Shown: positions 1 through 13,196 of the stretch, in pieces
Position numbering within the stretch: position 1 is the first letter of the stretch
How the letters are laid out: each line of letters begins with the position of its first letter
Assembly (NCBI GenBank): GCA_028583405.1
Contig: CM053264.1
Coordinates: 10,781,030-10,845,029, forward strand
DNA length: 64,000 nt
From: Pogonophryne albipinna
Taxonomy: Eukaryota; Chordata; Actinopteri; Perciformes; Artedidraconidae
Reading direction: 5' to 3'
Translations under genes and position numbers: made by a program
Notes under the pieces: model-generated
Databases searched by the model: none
What the model was told of the DNA's origin: nothing
What the model saw: only the letters and a program-made list of their open reading frames with translations

Positions 1-97
1 TAGGGTTAGGCATGTGTTGGTTATGATTAAGGTTTCGATAAGTCTCCAGGAAATGCATGTAAGTCAATGTAATGTCCCCTGAAGTGATGTATACATG

Positions 98-207
<110 letters not shown>

Positions 208-497
208 TCAAGTAGCCTCCCTCGGTCAGCGTTCCCATTACTCTCTCAGCACGCTGCTCGTCTCCTCTCCTCTTCTATCCCCTTTGATAACAGTGTGTGT
301 TTGTGTATATGTGTGTGTTTGTGTCCCCATCAGTGTATGTGTGTGTTTAAGTAATGCTAGACTAAGCCGAGCAGTTTTGTTGCCCCAGTGTGGCCCAGTG
401 ATTCACCTTTTCTCCTCCAGGTTTCCACCTGGTCACTGGAGCGATGCGCTGATACGACCTGACACCTGTCTGCTTGGATGGCCAGCAACAGGCCTCC

Positions 498-509
498 CAC
501 ACACACACA

Positions 510-551
<42 letters not shown>
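498..551. repeat. (CA)n microsatellite
   Basis: A CA array with one CATA interruption. Further CA-rich sequence continues in short bursts to about 695. Confidence 0.95.
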
Positions 552-552
<1 letters not shown>

Positions 553-1190
553 CCAAGCAAAACACACATTCATGCTATAGCCCTCATTTGCACACACACA
601 CAATGTGCATTCATGCTTTTGCACAGGCTTAACGATAAAGGTGGATAAAGTACACACATAAGGACATATGCATGCACACAAAGAGACACACACATTCCTT
701 TGCTTCCACTCTCATGCATACGTCTCACTACAGAGACAAAATCTTGACATTATTGTGCTCACAGTGCCTCGAAAGCTGACAAAACCTTTCTATGTTCTGT
801 AAAAGAGTCAAACCGTGATGTGTGTAAATATGTCACAGTTTATCTCGTGCTATTTTCCTAAGGCAACAAGGCACAGTGATTCAGCCAGCAAACTGCATTC
901 ATGCAGTGCAGCTTTGCGTGCTATAGTCGTCGTGCTGCATTTTATGGGGTTCTAAATACTTAGGGGTTTTGAGTAATACATCTGGAGAATTACAGAGCTC
1001 TATAAGAAAAGATGTACTCTCTCATTCTGCTCACAATGACGTTGCTTACATGCTTATGGTAATCTATGTTTACCATGATAGCCGTTACAACACAATGCAG
1101 CATATAAGAATGGCATGGCTTTTGCATCTGTTCAGTCTCCACAAGTTAAAAACCAGGTGGGATATTTTCCTGTCGGTGATACTAGATGAA
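552..1190. other. Intergenic, no gene recognised
   Basis: Unique-looking AT-rich sequence with CA-rich traces near its left end. The 74-codon open frame starting at 969 matches no family I know and has no splice or promoter context. Confidence 0.6.
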
Positions 1191-1430
1191 TAGTTAACAG
1201 ACGTCCATTTTGAATATGAATATCTGCATCAAAATGTCATTGCAATCCATACAATAGTTGTTGAGAAATGTCACTCAAAAACCACAAAGATTCGCCTCAT
1301 TTTGGCACTATATTAAAAATCGCCCATTACCTAAATCTGTGGGCTTCATCCTCATGGCACAATAAATATCTGTACAAAATATAATGGCAATACATCCAGA
1401 TATTATAGTCTGGACGAAATTGGTTGACCA
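1190..1430 (-). repeat. Dispersed fish repeat, about two units
   Basis: Read on the minus strand, this contains the phrase CAACAACTATTGTATGGATT followed by GCAATGACATTTTG. A second, more decayed unit lies next to it with ATTGCCATTATATTTTGTAC and a GAGGATGAAG spacer. The same phrase family recurs on the plus strand at about 17,840 and 17,998. The units are roughly 150 bp. I recall the core as a common teleost interspersed repeat, but I cannot name its class from this sequence. Confidence 0.5.
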
Positions 1431-4400
1431 ACATTGCCAATTGTCATTCAAATGTCTCTGGTAACCTTATTATCTTGAGTCTTTGAGTAAGACTAAAGTC
1501 AGTGGGGAGAATGAGCACACGTGAGCAATAAAAGCAAATGCAGCATGCGCAACAATTTACGACTCTCAAGCTGGCATTATCATCATCACTGAGGACAATA
1601 GCAGCAAGTGCAATCACAATCGTGTAAGGAGTCATTGCCGTGATACTTTAAATAGCACAATCAAAGTGAATTTGTTGGCATCAGACGCTTCAGAATGTAG
1701 GCCATGTCAATTTGATTCTGTATTCTCGGCTTTCATCATTTTCCCCGGCTCGAGCAGATAAATTGTTGTTCTGAATGGAAACGTGGTGAAGGTCGAGTGC
1801 CCTTGAAGAGCTAATATGTGTGTGTTTCATATATATTCATATGTAAAATCTACATAATGTATATTTATAATTGAACCACTCCTTCTCAGGAGTCTCAGGA
1901 AGCAAGTCATCTTAAGATTTCACTGAATGCATGATTTAACAAGTGCAAGGGTTAATTAACAGCAAGTGCTGTTTTTTTTCTCAGCAACGTTGGGATGACT
2001 CCATGTGTTATTAATTACACTCACTTTTTTAGATTCAATGGGTAATTGCTGTACATAACATAATTTACACCTATGCATAATAGAAAAATATAACATATGC
2101 AGTCAACGATAGCTTCGAGTGTGACAACAAGGCAGAACCTCCTACAAAGTGTGTACAAAGTCAGATATATTTTATAATATTAATTATTAATGTAGTGTCA
2201 TTAATATTCCTAAAAATAGATGAAGAAAGAGATGTTAGGTCAGAGTGGATGGTTTGGTAGACCAGGGTTGTTATCAGTTGTGTGCTTTGTTATCAGAAAA
2301 TATTTGACGAGATACTATTTAATACTTTTGTAGTTACGGTGAAAACAAACCGTAATGTTCGCTTAGGTAAAGAAGACGAATTAGATCTGATATCTGCCTC
2401 CAAATTGTTTGTTTTACAGTCTAATCAATTTAAATGTTGCAAGCATTAACTATTAATGATAGGCCAAAGAAAGGTAGCCAGGGTGATGGTGCATTATGTT
2501 AATGGTAGCCAATAAGAGGCTCAGTTGCATCTGTATTTATTGCATTTTTGTTGAATATGCTATACACCATTTATGTGTAATATACCACAACATCAACGGT
2601 TTACTGGATGTGATCAGATGAGGGTTATTTCAGTGGTTATTATTTCCCGCTGTGTCCGGCCTCCACACAGCGTTTGGGTTAGAGTAACAGTTAAACAGCA
2701 GTTGTATGAATCCTTTGCCACTAATTCTTCTCTCCACTCAATTGTGATGACTCCAGTTTTATGACTCAGATATCTGGCAATTTTAAAGTGTTTGAGCGCA
2801 GTTTCGCAGTGCTGTGAAAAGACTGGCTAATTTGTTGTTTGGACGCCGCTCGCATGCAGCCATAAGCGAAGAGCTCTGGCAGCGTGATAGCTCGGAAACC
2901 ATCTTGCCACCAGTGCTGATGACAATGGATTTGGTAGGGCAGCCCCAAAGACACATTCAAATGATAATGTGGTTAATGAGCAGATACGAAGATACTCAGC
3001 GCTTCACAGGGCTGGATCCAGGCTATTGTGACAGTGCAGCAAGAGCAATTCCACTCTTGGTTTGTTTGCTTTATTGTGCCCGATTTGCCACATCTGGGTC
3101 CAAAAAAGTAATCATTTTGTTATTTCACCGGCTTCTACGGATATAACAACTATAGGTGCTACTTTTAACAACAGGGGCTCCATGGCAACAGAGTGCTAAT
3201 AATGCACTGTTGCTCCATCCCTTAATTCACATTGTTTGGGTTGCCATTGTGGACTCCTTTCAGCCTGGGAGAGTGTGAGACATTTGTAAGGCTCTCATAA
3301 GTCATAGCTACAGTGGTACAAAGTTTATTTTCAAAACAAAAATCCAAATGTAAGCTGTAACAATGCAGGTGCAATTTGGTGACCCGAGCTTTATCTGGAA
3401 CTCACAAAGCTTTGACCGGTGTATTGATGAGGCTGTCGTACATTTTGTTGTCTTTGGATGAAGAGACAATTTAATGACCAGAACCCCTCAAAGTCCAGAG
3501 ACTCCTTCTCTATCTTAAGAAACCCTTAAGCCTCTCCCTGAGGCGTCAGCACTCCTGTGTCAGAGGTGGACCGGCCATCTGGAATTGCAGTCGACCCGTC
3601 CTCCAAGGCCAAGCCTGCAGCATCCCCTCCGAACATCCCATGATGTTTGGAAGTGCTGAGAAGCTGCCTTACTGCAGGTGTGTGTTAGCGACAGGGGTCA
3701 CAAGTTGCTCACATCTAATGAATCCACCTTCCTCTTCCAACTTCCACACTGAGCTGACAGTGATTTTGAAGTGCTATCGGCAGATTGGTTGACCTAACGT
3801 TGGACTTAAAACATGTAAGACCCATAAAAGTGAGGTTGGAAAATGAACTGTCCCTGGTGGGCAAATGTGACCAATTAAATGATGTGGCTGCACAGGAACT
3901 GACAAAGCAATGTACATGTTGCACGTCAACATGTAGCGTAGCCCCAGCATGTGTTCACATACAGACACTGGCATTCTACTGTATCCTGCCTTTAGGTGTA
4001 AACACTGAATGTATATAGGCATCTGCAGTAATTTGGGATGCTGTGTCATTTCCGATTTGCTCAGATTTATTCCTGGAAACATGGATATTTAATATGACAA
4101 TACTTTAATATAAAGTCATCTACAATTAAATCATTGTGCTTACGCAAATGTTATCCCAGAAATGCTTCTTTAGTTTTTTAGCATAACTTTATACCAACAA
4201 CTGCCTTTGTACCCAACTTCTTATTGTCTGCCAATTGCCGTTGAATGATCCCACTCATTTAGCTCTTCACTGAGACACGTAGCGATGGATTGCAGTCGCT
4301 GCTGCCAGGGCTAATCGGAGGCATGAAGGAGGAGGTTAGGGAATTTTAATGCCGACCGCCAAAAATATTGGAAATGTTTCTTCTTACATTTTGACATTTT

Positions 4401-5547
4401 TGCAAATGCCAAAATGGCTGAAAAAATCTCCAGCGAGTATTTTCCACCCAACAGTAAGTGTACCAACTTCTTTTGTAATTCTTTTGGCAGTTAGTAAGAA
4501 TATATTTGTATTCATGGTCACTGGCTCCACACTCATACATTTGCTTGGAAACTTTCTTTGGCTTGTGGCAGTTCATGCATGTCTCGTGTTTACCGTGCAC
4601 AAACCCTTAGAAGACAATCGAGTGATCATAATTATTTCATCCCCCAACATATCCATGAATCCATCAACTGAATCCAATCCTTATTGCAATTTGACCCCAA
4701 TCTGTTGCCATATCTGCAGAGGATTGCAGTTTCCCTTCTCCTTTCCAGTGGCCTCTACAGTGCCAGGCAGGATAAATCAAGCCCTGCAGAGGCATCTGGG
4801 AGGAAGTGAAGTTGTGTTTGACCCTGTAGGTTTGCTGCCAGACGATGACAGTAAGCAGAGTGGACAGGTTCAGCCTGCCTCCACTCTCCAGACGACCAAC
4901 CTGGACTGGACTGGACAGCCGGGGGAATAGAGATGAGCAGCGGGATGACGACCGCATGCGTGTACCTGAGTGCGCTCTCTGGTGAGAGGAGGCACTTGTA
5001 TTTGCATGTGTGCACGTGTCGTGTTGGTGTAGTGGCTGTGACTGGGGTTAGGAACTGTGGAGCAGTGGTGGGGTGTGCGTAGTTGTGTGTGACTTGTGGA
5101 GAGGTTGTGAATTTTGAGTCTGTAAAGTCATGCAATGTTAAGATGAAGTGGACACTCAGAAATGCGTTTCCATAGGGAGAAGGGTTATTTTAAGACCAGA
5201 GTTAAGAGTAAACCCTGCACAAAACAAAGTTACTCAGTTGTGGTTTGCTACTTGTTGACAGCTTGTGATTGATTTGCTCATTGTATAGATGTCACAGTTT
5301 GTAAAACCAGACACCAGCTCTGCGATATATCTTGAGATGAAGCCAATATTTACCGTGGTGAATTGATAGAGACTTTTGCTATGATTATCTTTTAAAAAAA
5401 GTAAATTTAAGTGCATAGTATCACATACAGCTCCCCTCCATAAATCCCTGTTTCCCACCCGATGTACTGTACCTCAAGGTTGGGGTAAACCTGCTTCACC
5501 TCGTACGGCAAAATGCTACTTTAACTACTACATCATTTTTGACATTC
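1431..5547. other. Intergenic, no gene recognised
   Basis: No coding signal stands out. The largest frame is 193 codons starting at 4,349. It has hydrophobic stretches but no recognisable domain, splice sites or start context, and I treat it as chance. I see no transposon ends. Confidence 0.5.
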
Positions 5548-6019
5548 TACTAATGCAGTGGTTCTCAAACTTTTTCTGGCATTCCCCACTTTGAACAGGT
5601 GGGCCTTTTCAAGCCCCACCGGTTCCTCATCGCTCCAATAAAATGGTAGGCCAAGCTTAAAATTGTCAAATGTATCATTCTATAACAGGGGTCTCCAACC
5701 TTTTTTAGGATGAGAGCTACTTTCAAAAAATAAAACAAGTCGTGAGCTACTTTACTCCTCTTTTTTGTTTTTTTGCAGTGTATATATTTAGCACATTTTA
5801 ACATTATTATATGCTACCTTTAACCTTTGTGTGCTGTTTGGGTCTGTGGGACCCGTTTGCAGTGTTTACTAAAATAAAATGTATGCAATTTAATTATTTG
5901 AACCTGCTTTATTTGGTGGTGGACGTCACCTCCTCTAGGGGGGTCCGAGGGCATGCACCCCCAGGAAGATTTTTTTTTAAATGTTGAAGTTAAATGCATC
6001 AATCTGGTGCACTTTGAGC

Positions 6020-6310
6020 TAGGGCTGCTCAATTAATCGTATTTTAATCGCAATTACGATTTTGGCTTGCAACGATTATGAAAACAACATAATCGAAATA
6101 AAACGATTTTATTTTTTTTTAAATAAGTTTTTCAGATGAATTATACTTAAAGTTCAGGGTAATCAACTGTTAAAAACATACTTTTCAAATTATTTTCTTC
6201 AATAAATTGATGTTTTCAAAGTAAATGGTTAATCGTTTTTAATAATCGTGATATCAATTATTGACCCCAATAATCGAGATTATGATTTTTGCCATAATCG
6301 AGCAGCCCTA
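6020..6310. mobile_element. hAT miniature element (MITE), 291 bp
   Basis: The termini are TAGGGCTGCTCAATTA on the left and, in reverse complement, TAGGGCTGCTCGATTA on the right. The flanking 8-mers CTTTGAGC (6012-6019) and CATTGAGC (6311-6318) differ at one position, as expected for an aged hAT target duplication. The interior is rich in AATCG and CGATT motifs and has no open frame of note. It is nested in the larger hAT cluster and so is younger than its host. Confidence 0.85.
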
Positions 6311-6584
6311 CATTGAGCCCAACATGAATTTATGGACACAGCTCTCAACACTCAGATGAAAGGGAGCTGTATACTTTCAATAATCCAAACATCTTTAGAA
6401 TATGATCACAACAAATCATTTAAACTTGTTTATTCTTATATTATGTTACCTAGTTAGCATTCTTTCTTTTTATTTATGCATATTTGACTAATCCCTCCCC
6501 TTTAAAACTTTTTACTGTCCTATACACATTGGAATGATTTCTTACTTAATTTTTTACACCTTTATTAAATAGATAAAGGTGTGT

Positions 6585-6699
<115 letters not shown>

Positions 6700-7440
6700 C
6701 TCTCTCGCTCTCACTCTCTCTCGCTCCACATTGCTTTTCTTCCCGAATGCAACACTGTTGTGTGTGTCTGTGAGAGCCTTTCACATGTGTGTATGAGAGA
6801 TTTTTACCAGTGGCGAGCCTGTCTCTGAGGGCCTAAGATATTCTACAAAATAATATTTAAAAACATTAAAACAAATTATATTTTTCTTTATATATTTTTT
6901 TTAAATATGTTTTTAGTAATATTTGTCATTAGTTTTACCAAAAATAACTTGATTAAATTGTATTTAAAATAACATTTCCACAGAAATAAATCCTTTGAAT
7001 CTGCCTATTCAGTTTATGTTTGAATGTGAAGGGTTAAATGAAAGAAGCTCGTCTCTGCGAGTGAAGACAGGAGCTGATTGGACATCCAGCTATGAATTCA
7101 CAGAGGGCCGCTGTAGTTGACCAATCATATCTTCCCTCTAAATGGGTGGGCTTTATTGTCGCGGACTTTATGACAAGTTCCGCCCGCTGTGAAACGTTTC
7201 TTGTTTCCATAGCAACAACAACTGTCAACAGCGTAAACTCGCCTTCAAAATAAAAGCATGCCAAATTACACTTAAGACATACAACTGCAACGAAAGTAAC
7301 AAACACAATGCAATATCCTTTTCAATTTCAAAGAACACAAATTGGGTTATCTACAGGTGTTGTTTTGTGTGGTAGAGGGTCGCTTTCATTGATGCGTTTT
7401 GCAACCCGGGCGGGCCGTTGTTTTGATATTCCACCAGTGT

Positions 7441-7502
7441 GAAAAAAAAAGAAAAGAAAAAAAAAAAAGATTTTTTTTTTTTTTTTTTTAAATCTTTTTT
7501 TT
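7441..7502. repeat. A-tract/T-tract hairpin
   Basis: A run of A with occasional G is followed at once by a long T run, AAATC and T again, so AAAAGATTT pairs with AAATCTTTT. It lies just inside the right end of the composite hAT. Confidence 0.7.
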
Positions 7503-7564
7503 GTATTTCGCGACCCACCTATCACATCTCTGCGCCCCACACTTTGAGAAACGCTGTACTAATG

Positions 7565-9119
7565 TAACACATAACGACATATTAGTCATGGGCCATTTAT
7601 CCGCAGAACAAATACTGTTCATACTTTAGGCACATTGTGCCAATAACACTTTTACTTATATACGCAGGCAACTCTTTCTTAATGTGACAAACCTACATAA
7701 ATACTTCTGTCTTGCTGGAACGTACAGCACATCTCCATACACATAATCAATGGGCTTCTCTCTAATAGTGCAGACGACACAACACGCTGCTTCTCTTCTA
7801 ATAGGGAAACAAAAGACAGTACACAGGCAGGTGGGAACTGCCATCCCGAACAAACACAACATTGATTTCCAGTCATTGTACATGTACACAGCCCCAATTT
7901 GCTGTAGAAGAAAGAGAGGGGTATAGGTGAAAAGGCGGGGTCTCCGTGGAGTTGCATTATTGGACTGCAGTAATTGGCTAGTTATTGTACAATTTGTCCC
8001 ATTCATCTCCAGTGAGCTGCTGTTATAACATATATATCAGGATATAATAAGTGAGATATGGGCTGAATCTCAGATGCAGGTGAGGCATTATTGTGGCGGG
8101 ATTGATGGAATTAATTGTGTGTGGATCGATATTACCTTTTGTCATTTCTGCCCTATGATCTCTGGTTCTTTTAATTCCATCACTCAAAAGTGTCCTCCTC
8201 CTCCCACTCGACAGCTCTGACATTATCTGTTCAAGTTTATAGGCAAGGGGCCCATAAAACACCTGAACCCAGCTCCGCCAGGGGACCCCTATGTAGTAAG
8301 GTTTAATAGGAGCAAGGCAGTAAAGAGTTTCCATCCAAAATGAAATATCCAACACTTTAAAAATATTGACACCCACTCCGTACAGAATGATCGCTGACGT
8401 GAAAGCCATTAAGGGTGTTCAGTATGTGTGTGCACGCATGTGTGTGTGAACGAGTACAAGCTCTAACTGAGGCCAACATCACAGTGCAAATTAGCATTAA
8501 TAACACAATTTGATTCCAAATAAAAGGAGCAAACAAATGCACACCTGGCTTCACACATTTTAGTGAACAGATGGGAACACTGCTGGCCAGTTATTGTGCA
8601 GTACAAATTCTTATGAGTGTTCATTGTAGGGCACAATCACAGAGAAACAGCGGGAGTGGACTCTTTTCTTTGGCCAGCATGTAGTCCAGGGTGTTGGCGC
8701 TGCCCAGAAATATGAAAGCAGTGTGCAAAAGGCAACAATGTTTGAGTGTTGCCTGTAGGCCAGCTGCTGGCTCTCCTCGGCCACACTGGCTAATGTGCAA
8801 ATATTAAAAATGTATACTTTGTAGCATGTCCCTTTTTAGATCCAATTACCCCACCAAATGCCACAACATGATCTTAATCCTAGACTTCCTGTCTGGTGAA
8901 AATGTTCATCGCCATTTTACTGCCACTCAGGACACAGTGTGTGAGAAAAAATTAGGGAAAAGTTGAGACTGATGCAATTTCATGCAAATAAGGTAACGCC
9001 AATTTGTAAAATGTCATTGAGCATTCATCATTTTAGAGAAATGGCAAGGTTGCACTATATTCATCTGAGAGAAGAGCCTTTATAACGGCCAGGACAGGAA
9101 GTAGAAATATTAAGGTACT
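7565..9119. other. Intergenic, no gene recognised
   Basis: No recognisable coding, RNA or mobile sequence. The minus-strand frames of 90-128 codons around 7,660-8,410 overlap each other in different frames and look like chance. Confidence 0.5.
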
Positions 9120-9127
9120 CTCTAAGG

Positions 9128-9659
9128 CAGTGGTTCCCAACCTGAGCCAAAGATCGCACGGGGAGCGCCAGGCCTCAGATGATTTGAGGCCAAATATCAT
9201 ATTTAGATTTTTTTTTTTTTTTTTTTTTACATATAATTGTAACGCAATACATGATTGTCACTAAAAGCCTTGTCTCTACATTACAATAAAATATAAAAAA
9301 TAATTGATTAATTAATTTGAATACAAATTCAAGTTAGTAGCTTTTATAGGCATAAAAAGACAGAAATGTATAATTTTTTCTTTAATAGAAATGTTTCTTC
9401 TGTGCGTTAAGTGTCCAAACCGGGCTTGTATGGATAAGCGCATTTTTAAAACATAGTCATTGTCCATGCCGGTTTCAGTTGGATTATTTGTCACAGTTGC
9501 TCCGATCAGATTGTACTCCTCCATTTTGTAGATTATTTACGACTTTTGAATCCACATAAACACCCCCCCCCCCCGTGTGTGTGTGTGGGGGGGGGAGGGG
9601 CGCAACTCCCAACAGGAGTCATTTGGGGGGGCTCTTGGGAAAAAAGTTGGGAACCACTG
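9128..9659. mobile_element. Non-autonomous hAT element, 532 bp
   Basis: The left terminus CAGTGGTTCCCAACCTGAGC and the right terminus (reverse complement CAGTGGTTCCCAACTTTTTT) share 15 bp. The element is flanked by a perfect 8-bp direct repeat CTCTAAGG (9120-9127 and 9660-9667), diagnostic of hAT insertion. Inside are a T run, a C/G homopolymer patch with a short GT array (about 9563-9600), and a 70-codon minus-strand frame that matches no transposase motif I know. Confidence 0.9.
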
Positions 9660-9667
9660 CTCTAAGG

Positions 9668-10849
9668 CGAGAGCCTCTCAAAGCACCCGTGCTCATGGGA
9701 GCCAAAAAATAAATATGCACTCAGCATGTAGCTGTCTGTAGCACCAGGGGGAAAGGGCCAACCAAATGGCATATTTAACAGCTCCCATTCGCTGTGACAT
9801 TTTTTAGTCACAGTCTCTTTATGCTACCTCTCTTCCTTCCTGTGGTCACCTCTGTATTCAGGCCCTTCTCTTCCTGTCGCCGTAATGGAATAGGATTGAC
9901 ATGCACTATTCGCCTCAAAGTGTTGTTTTTTGGGGGGGGGCTGACCTTTTGAAATGCTTGAGAACACTTGCATGCTGCAAATGAAATGATGTGTGGAATA
10001 GCTTAAACTTTGGTCATGATTAATTTGTTATATTGATGGGTACATTTTTACAAAAATGTTCCACAACTACAGTCATATAGCTCCATTACCCTTCTTGTTT
10101 GTGGAAAGATACCAAATGAGGCACCTGAGAAATAACTAACATGTATTGGAGATGATGATGATGATGATACACGTGCATAGTGCAGCCCCGGTGGATATAA
10201 TGCATTTGGCAGAAATAACTCTGACGATGTGGCGCCCTTGCTATGCAGAAAGTGTGGCTGCACGCTCAGAAGGAGAGAGCTGTTAGGCGTGACCTCAGAT
10301 GATTTGGGGGAAAGAGCCGGTTGGATTGGCAGTGTTATGGCAGGGTGATAATGCCGCTGGATTACAATCGCTCACTCTGTTTGAGGATGCCGGAGCCCTC
10401 TGTATTAATTAGGCTTCCCTCTGCTGATCCCTCTCTCTCTCTGACAGCAGCATACAGAAGATACCGGCTCTGTGAATCTGAAAACAACTCTCCGTCTCCT
10501 CCTGTCATCCCCACACGTCACGCTCTGCCGTCCTCACTCTTTTCTTCTCTACATTTTGATGCTTTCTTTCAGTGATTTACCAAGCAGGGCTTCCTTTACC
10601 ACAGGGGGGAAGGGTCCCTCTGCAGTTTCCAGGAGGGACGTGGAACAATTGTAGCTCATTGTAAAAGAAAATGACAGTTAAACACATGAACACTTGTTGC
10701 AATTAGGAGGGCGGCAAATCTAGCCAGCAAGCTAGAAGATAATGCTTCTTTGCAAATGGTAGAGGTATGATAAGTGGAAGACATGAATGTGTTGTTGGTT
10801 AACGAGAGCCACGAATAGATTGTAAATCATGTTTAAATGATGGCACATT
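9668..10849. other. Intergenic, no gene recognised
   Basis: Unique-looking DNA with a short GATGAT run near 10,150 and a CTCTCT patch near 10,432. No gene evidence. Confidence 0.5.
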
Positions 10850-11739
10850 GTTTTTGGAGCAAAGAAGGACCGATTCAAAGTAATCACAGAGCTTCAGTCG
10901 GCAGACTACAACACCACTAATAAAGCCAGAAATCTGGGTGTAGGGATGGACTCAGACCTGAATTTGAACAGTTATTAGGTCTGCTTATTACCACCTGAAG
11001 AATATATCAAGGATTAAAAAACTCGCAACAGGATTTAGAAAAACTTGTACATGCTTTTATCTTCAGTAGACTGGACTACTGCAATAGTGTCTTTGCAGGT
11101 CTCACTCAAAAATCTATCAGAACGCTGCTGCTCGAGTCCTCACTGACACTAGAAAAGTGGATCACATCAGTCCGGTTCTGAGATCATTACACTGGCTTCC
11201 TGTCTGCCAAAGAATTGATTTTAAAATACTACTGCTAGTTTTTAAATCACTAAATGGTTTAGGGTTACCGAGGTATATAGACGACCTCCTCCATCACTAT
11301 GAAGCATCCAGGAGTCTCAGGTCTTCTGGGTCGGGTCTGCTCTCTGTTCCGAGAATAACCACTAAACATGGAAAAGCAGCTTTTAGTTATTATGCCCCAA
11401 CAATCTGGAACAAACTGCCTAAATCGTGCACGTCCGCCGAAACACTTCCTATTTTTAAATCCAGATTAAAAACGCACCTATTTGCCGCTGCTTTTAATTG
11501 AGCTGCCCATACTCACACTACAGTATGCCTTTTAGTCATGTATTCTGTACCTGCTGTGTTTATTTTATTTCATTATCTTTGCTTTTTATGCCTGTTTTTA
11601 AATGCCTTTTTAATAATGTATTTATGCTGTATTTGTTCTTAAATGTCTGTAAAGCACTTTGAATCGTCACGTGCTGAAAAGTGCTATATAAATTGCCTCG
11701 CCTCGCCTCGCCTCGCCTCGCCTTGCCTCGCCTTGCACA
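10850..11739 (+). mobile_element. 5'-truncated L2-like LINE retrotransposon with CCTCG tail
   Basis: This is the 3' end of a non-LTR retrotransposon of the L2 type, covering the tail of the reverse transcriptase ORF. Early frame fragments include NLGVGMDSDLN. The next frame has KLVHAFIFSRLDYCN, and then NAAARVLT leads into the continuous 114-codon segment 11,157-11,501 with LRSLHWLPV, RIDFKILLLVFKSLNGL, YAPTIWNKLP and FKSRLKTHLF. A stop near 10,977, a frame change and a small deletion near 11,120 show it is dead. The 3' end has the typical GTAAAGCACTTTGAAT and GTGCTATATAAATTG phrases, then about nine CCTCG/CCTTG units (11,696-11,735), the microsatellite tail used by this LINE type. Everything upstream of the fingers/palm region is missing through 5' truncation. 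Confidence 0.88.
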
Positions 11740-13107
11740 TAGATACAGAAGGTAATAGAAAAATGGAGAAAAATAAGCTATGGATCAATATTTTAAATAG
11801 CGAGAGGTAACCTCTGCTTGACTCCCTTGTCTGGCATTTTATTATTATTATTATTATTATGTTCATAGCTCTTTGAGATTATAAAGCCATCCAGTCCTCA
11901 CTTTGCAATTCTGACCATCTCTGTATTTTCCATTTTTCCTCACAGGTTGAACCAACTTCTCATCTTTCCCAACTCTTCACTAATGGACGTGTCCCTCCAC
12001 TGAGTGAGTAGACGAACTGTAACACTCCGCTGTGCTCACATGTGGTTAATGTTTGTTAGGTTAGTTTTGGTAAAACATTGTGGTTTGGGTTGATTTTAGT
12101 CCATTTGACCTATAGGTCAGGTATACCATACGTAGTGTTTTCCATCACACTTGTGTTGATCTCACCAACCCATGCAGACTCTATTGCTCGTTATACTACC
12201 GTTACCTGACTTCCTTAGCATCTAATATTGCAGCAGATGGGCTTACATTGAAGTTACTTGAAAGCCTGCTGTGTCTAATACAGATACTTGAGGTGCATTG
12301 TGGGTCCGTATCAGAAGGCTTTGACAACATGTTGTATTTGGCGCCCTGGGAATGAGGCTGGCCTGTTATTGATGACTTGGGAGTGCTTCCCCATTTTCCT
12401 TACATCTCCCCTTCCTACAGCAATTGAAGCCAGGGTAAATTGAGGAAATCCATATGAGGTCATAGCTTTCACTTGGACTTGGGCTTGTCAGTCTCTTTCA
12501 ACCTAAGCATGAACGCTCCCTTTAGGATACTCAAAGGATTTAGCACTGTGGTTTTCATTTTCTGCCTCCTTGGTTGAGTCTTACCTTGAAAAAGAGATTG
12601 TCTTTCTCTCTACGGCACGGACTGAATAAATGGCTTAACTGACTTCTAACTCTGTCGCTCTCACACCCTTTCATTTCTCTGTCTTCATCTTCCTCTGCTG
12701 TGCTTTCTATCCGTCAGCAGAAAGTGATGCGGGTATCAAATTGCAGAGCAATAACATTCTTATAGCACTTTGGTCAGACTGGCAGAAATGTGAAAATCTG
12801 GAGAGCACAAACTTGTATCTTCACGCTCACTGCAGACCTAATCACCCAAACACCTATTGTGGCCATGGATTGAGCATACAGTACTCACATGTGCTTTAAA
12901 ATGCACATACAAGACAGACAAAACCAATTAGATGAATAACTGAATCGATGATAATACAAATTCTGCTCTCTTTGCAAGAAGACCCCACCGAGACCTCTGA
13001 CTGGCTGCTTTTGAATTATAGATGACAGAAGTTCACGGATGCAAGATTGATGTCTGTCACTGGTCTTGTGCGTCTGGCACATAAATATAATCCCAAACTT
13101 CCTCTCT

Positions 13108-13108
<1 letters not shown>
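11740..13108. other. Intergenic, no gene recognised
   Basis: Contains an (ATT)n run of about seven units near 11,839-11,860. Otherwise I see no supported feature. Confidence 0.5.

Positions 13109-13196
<88 letters not shown>
13109..13196. repeat. (CA)n microsatellite
   Basis: About 44 CA units with one CAAA interruption near the right end. Confidence 0.97.

Noticed and set aside
1..10. TAGGGTTAGG at the window start as telomeric repeat
   Set aside because: Only one and a half units, followed by ordinary sequence.
4349..4930. 193-codon plus-strand open frame
   Set aside because: It is the longest frame apart from the Sprouty gene, but it has no recognisable domain, no start context, no splice or promoter signals and irregular composition. 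Chance frames of this length are expected in 64 kb.
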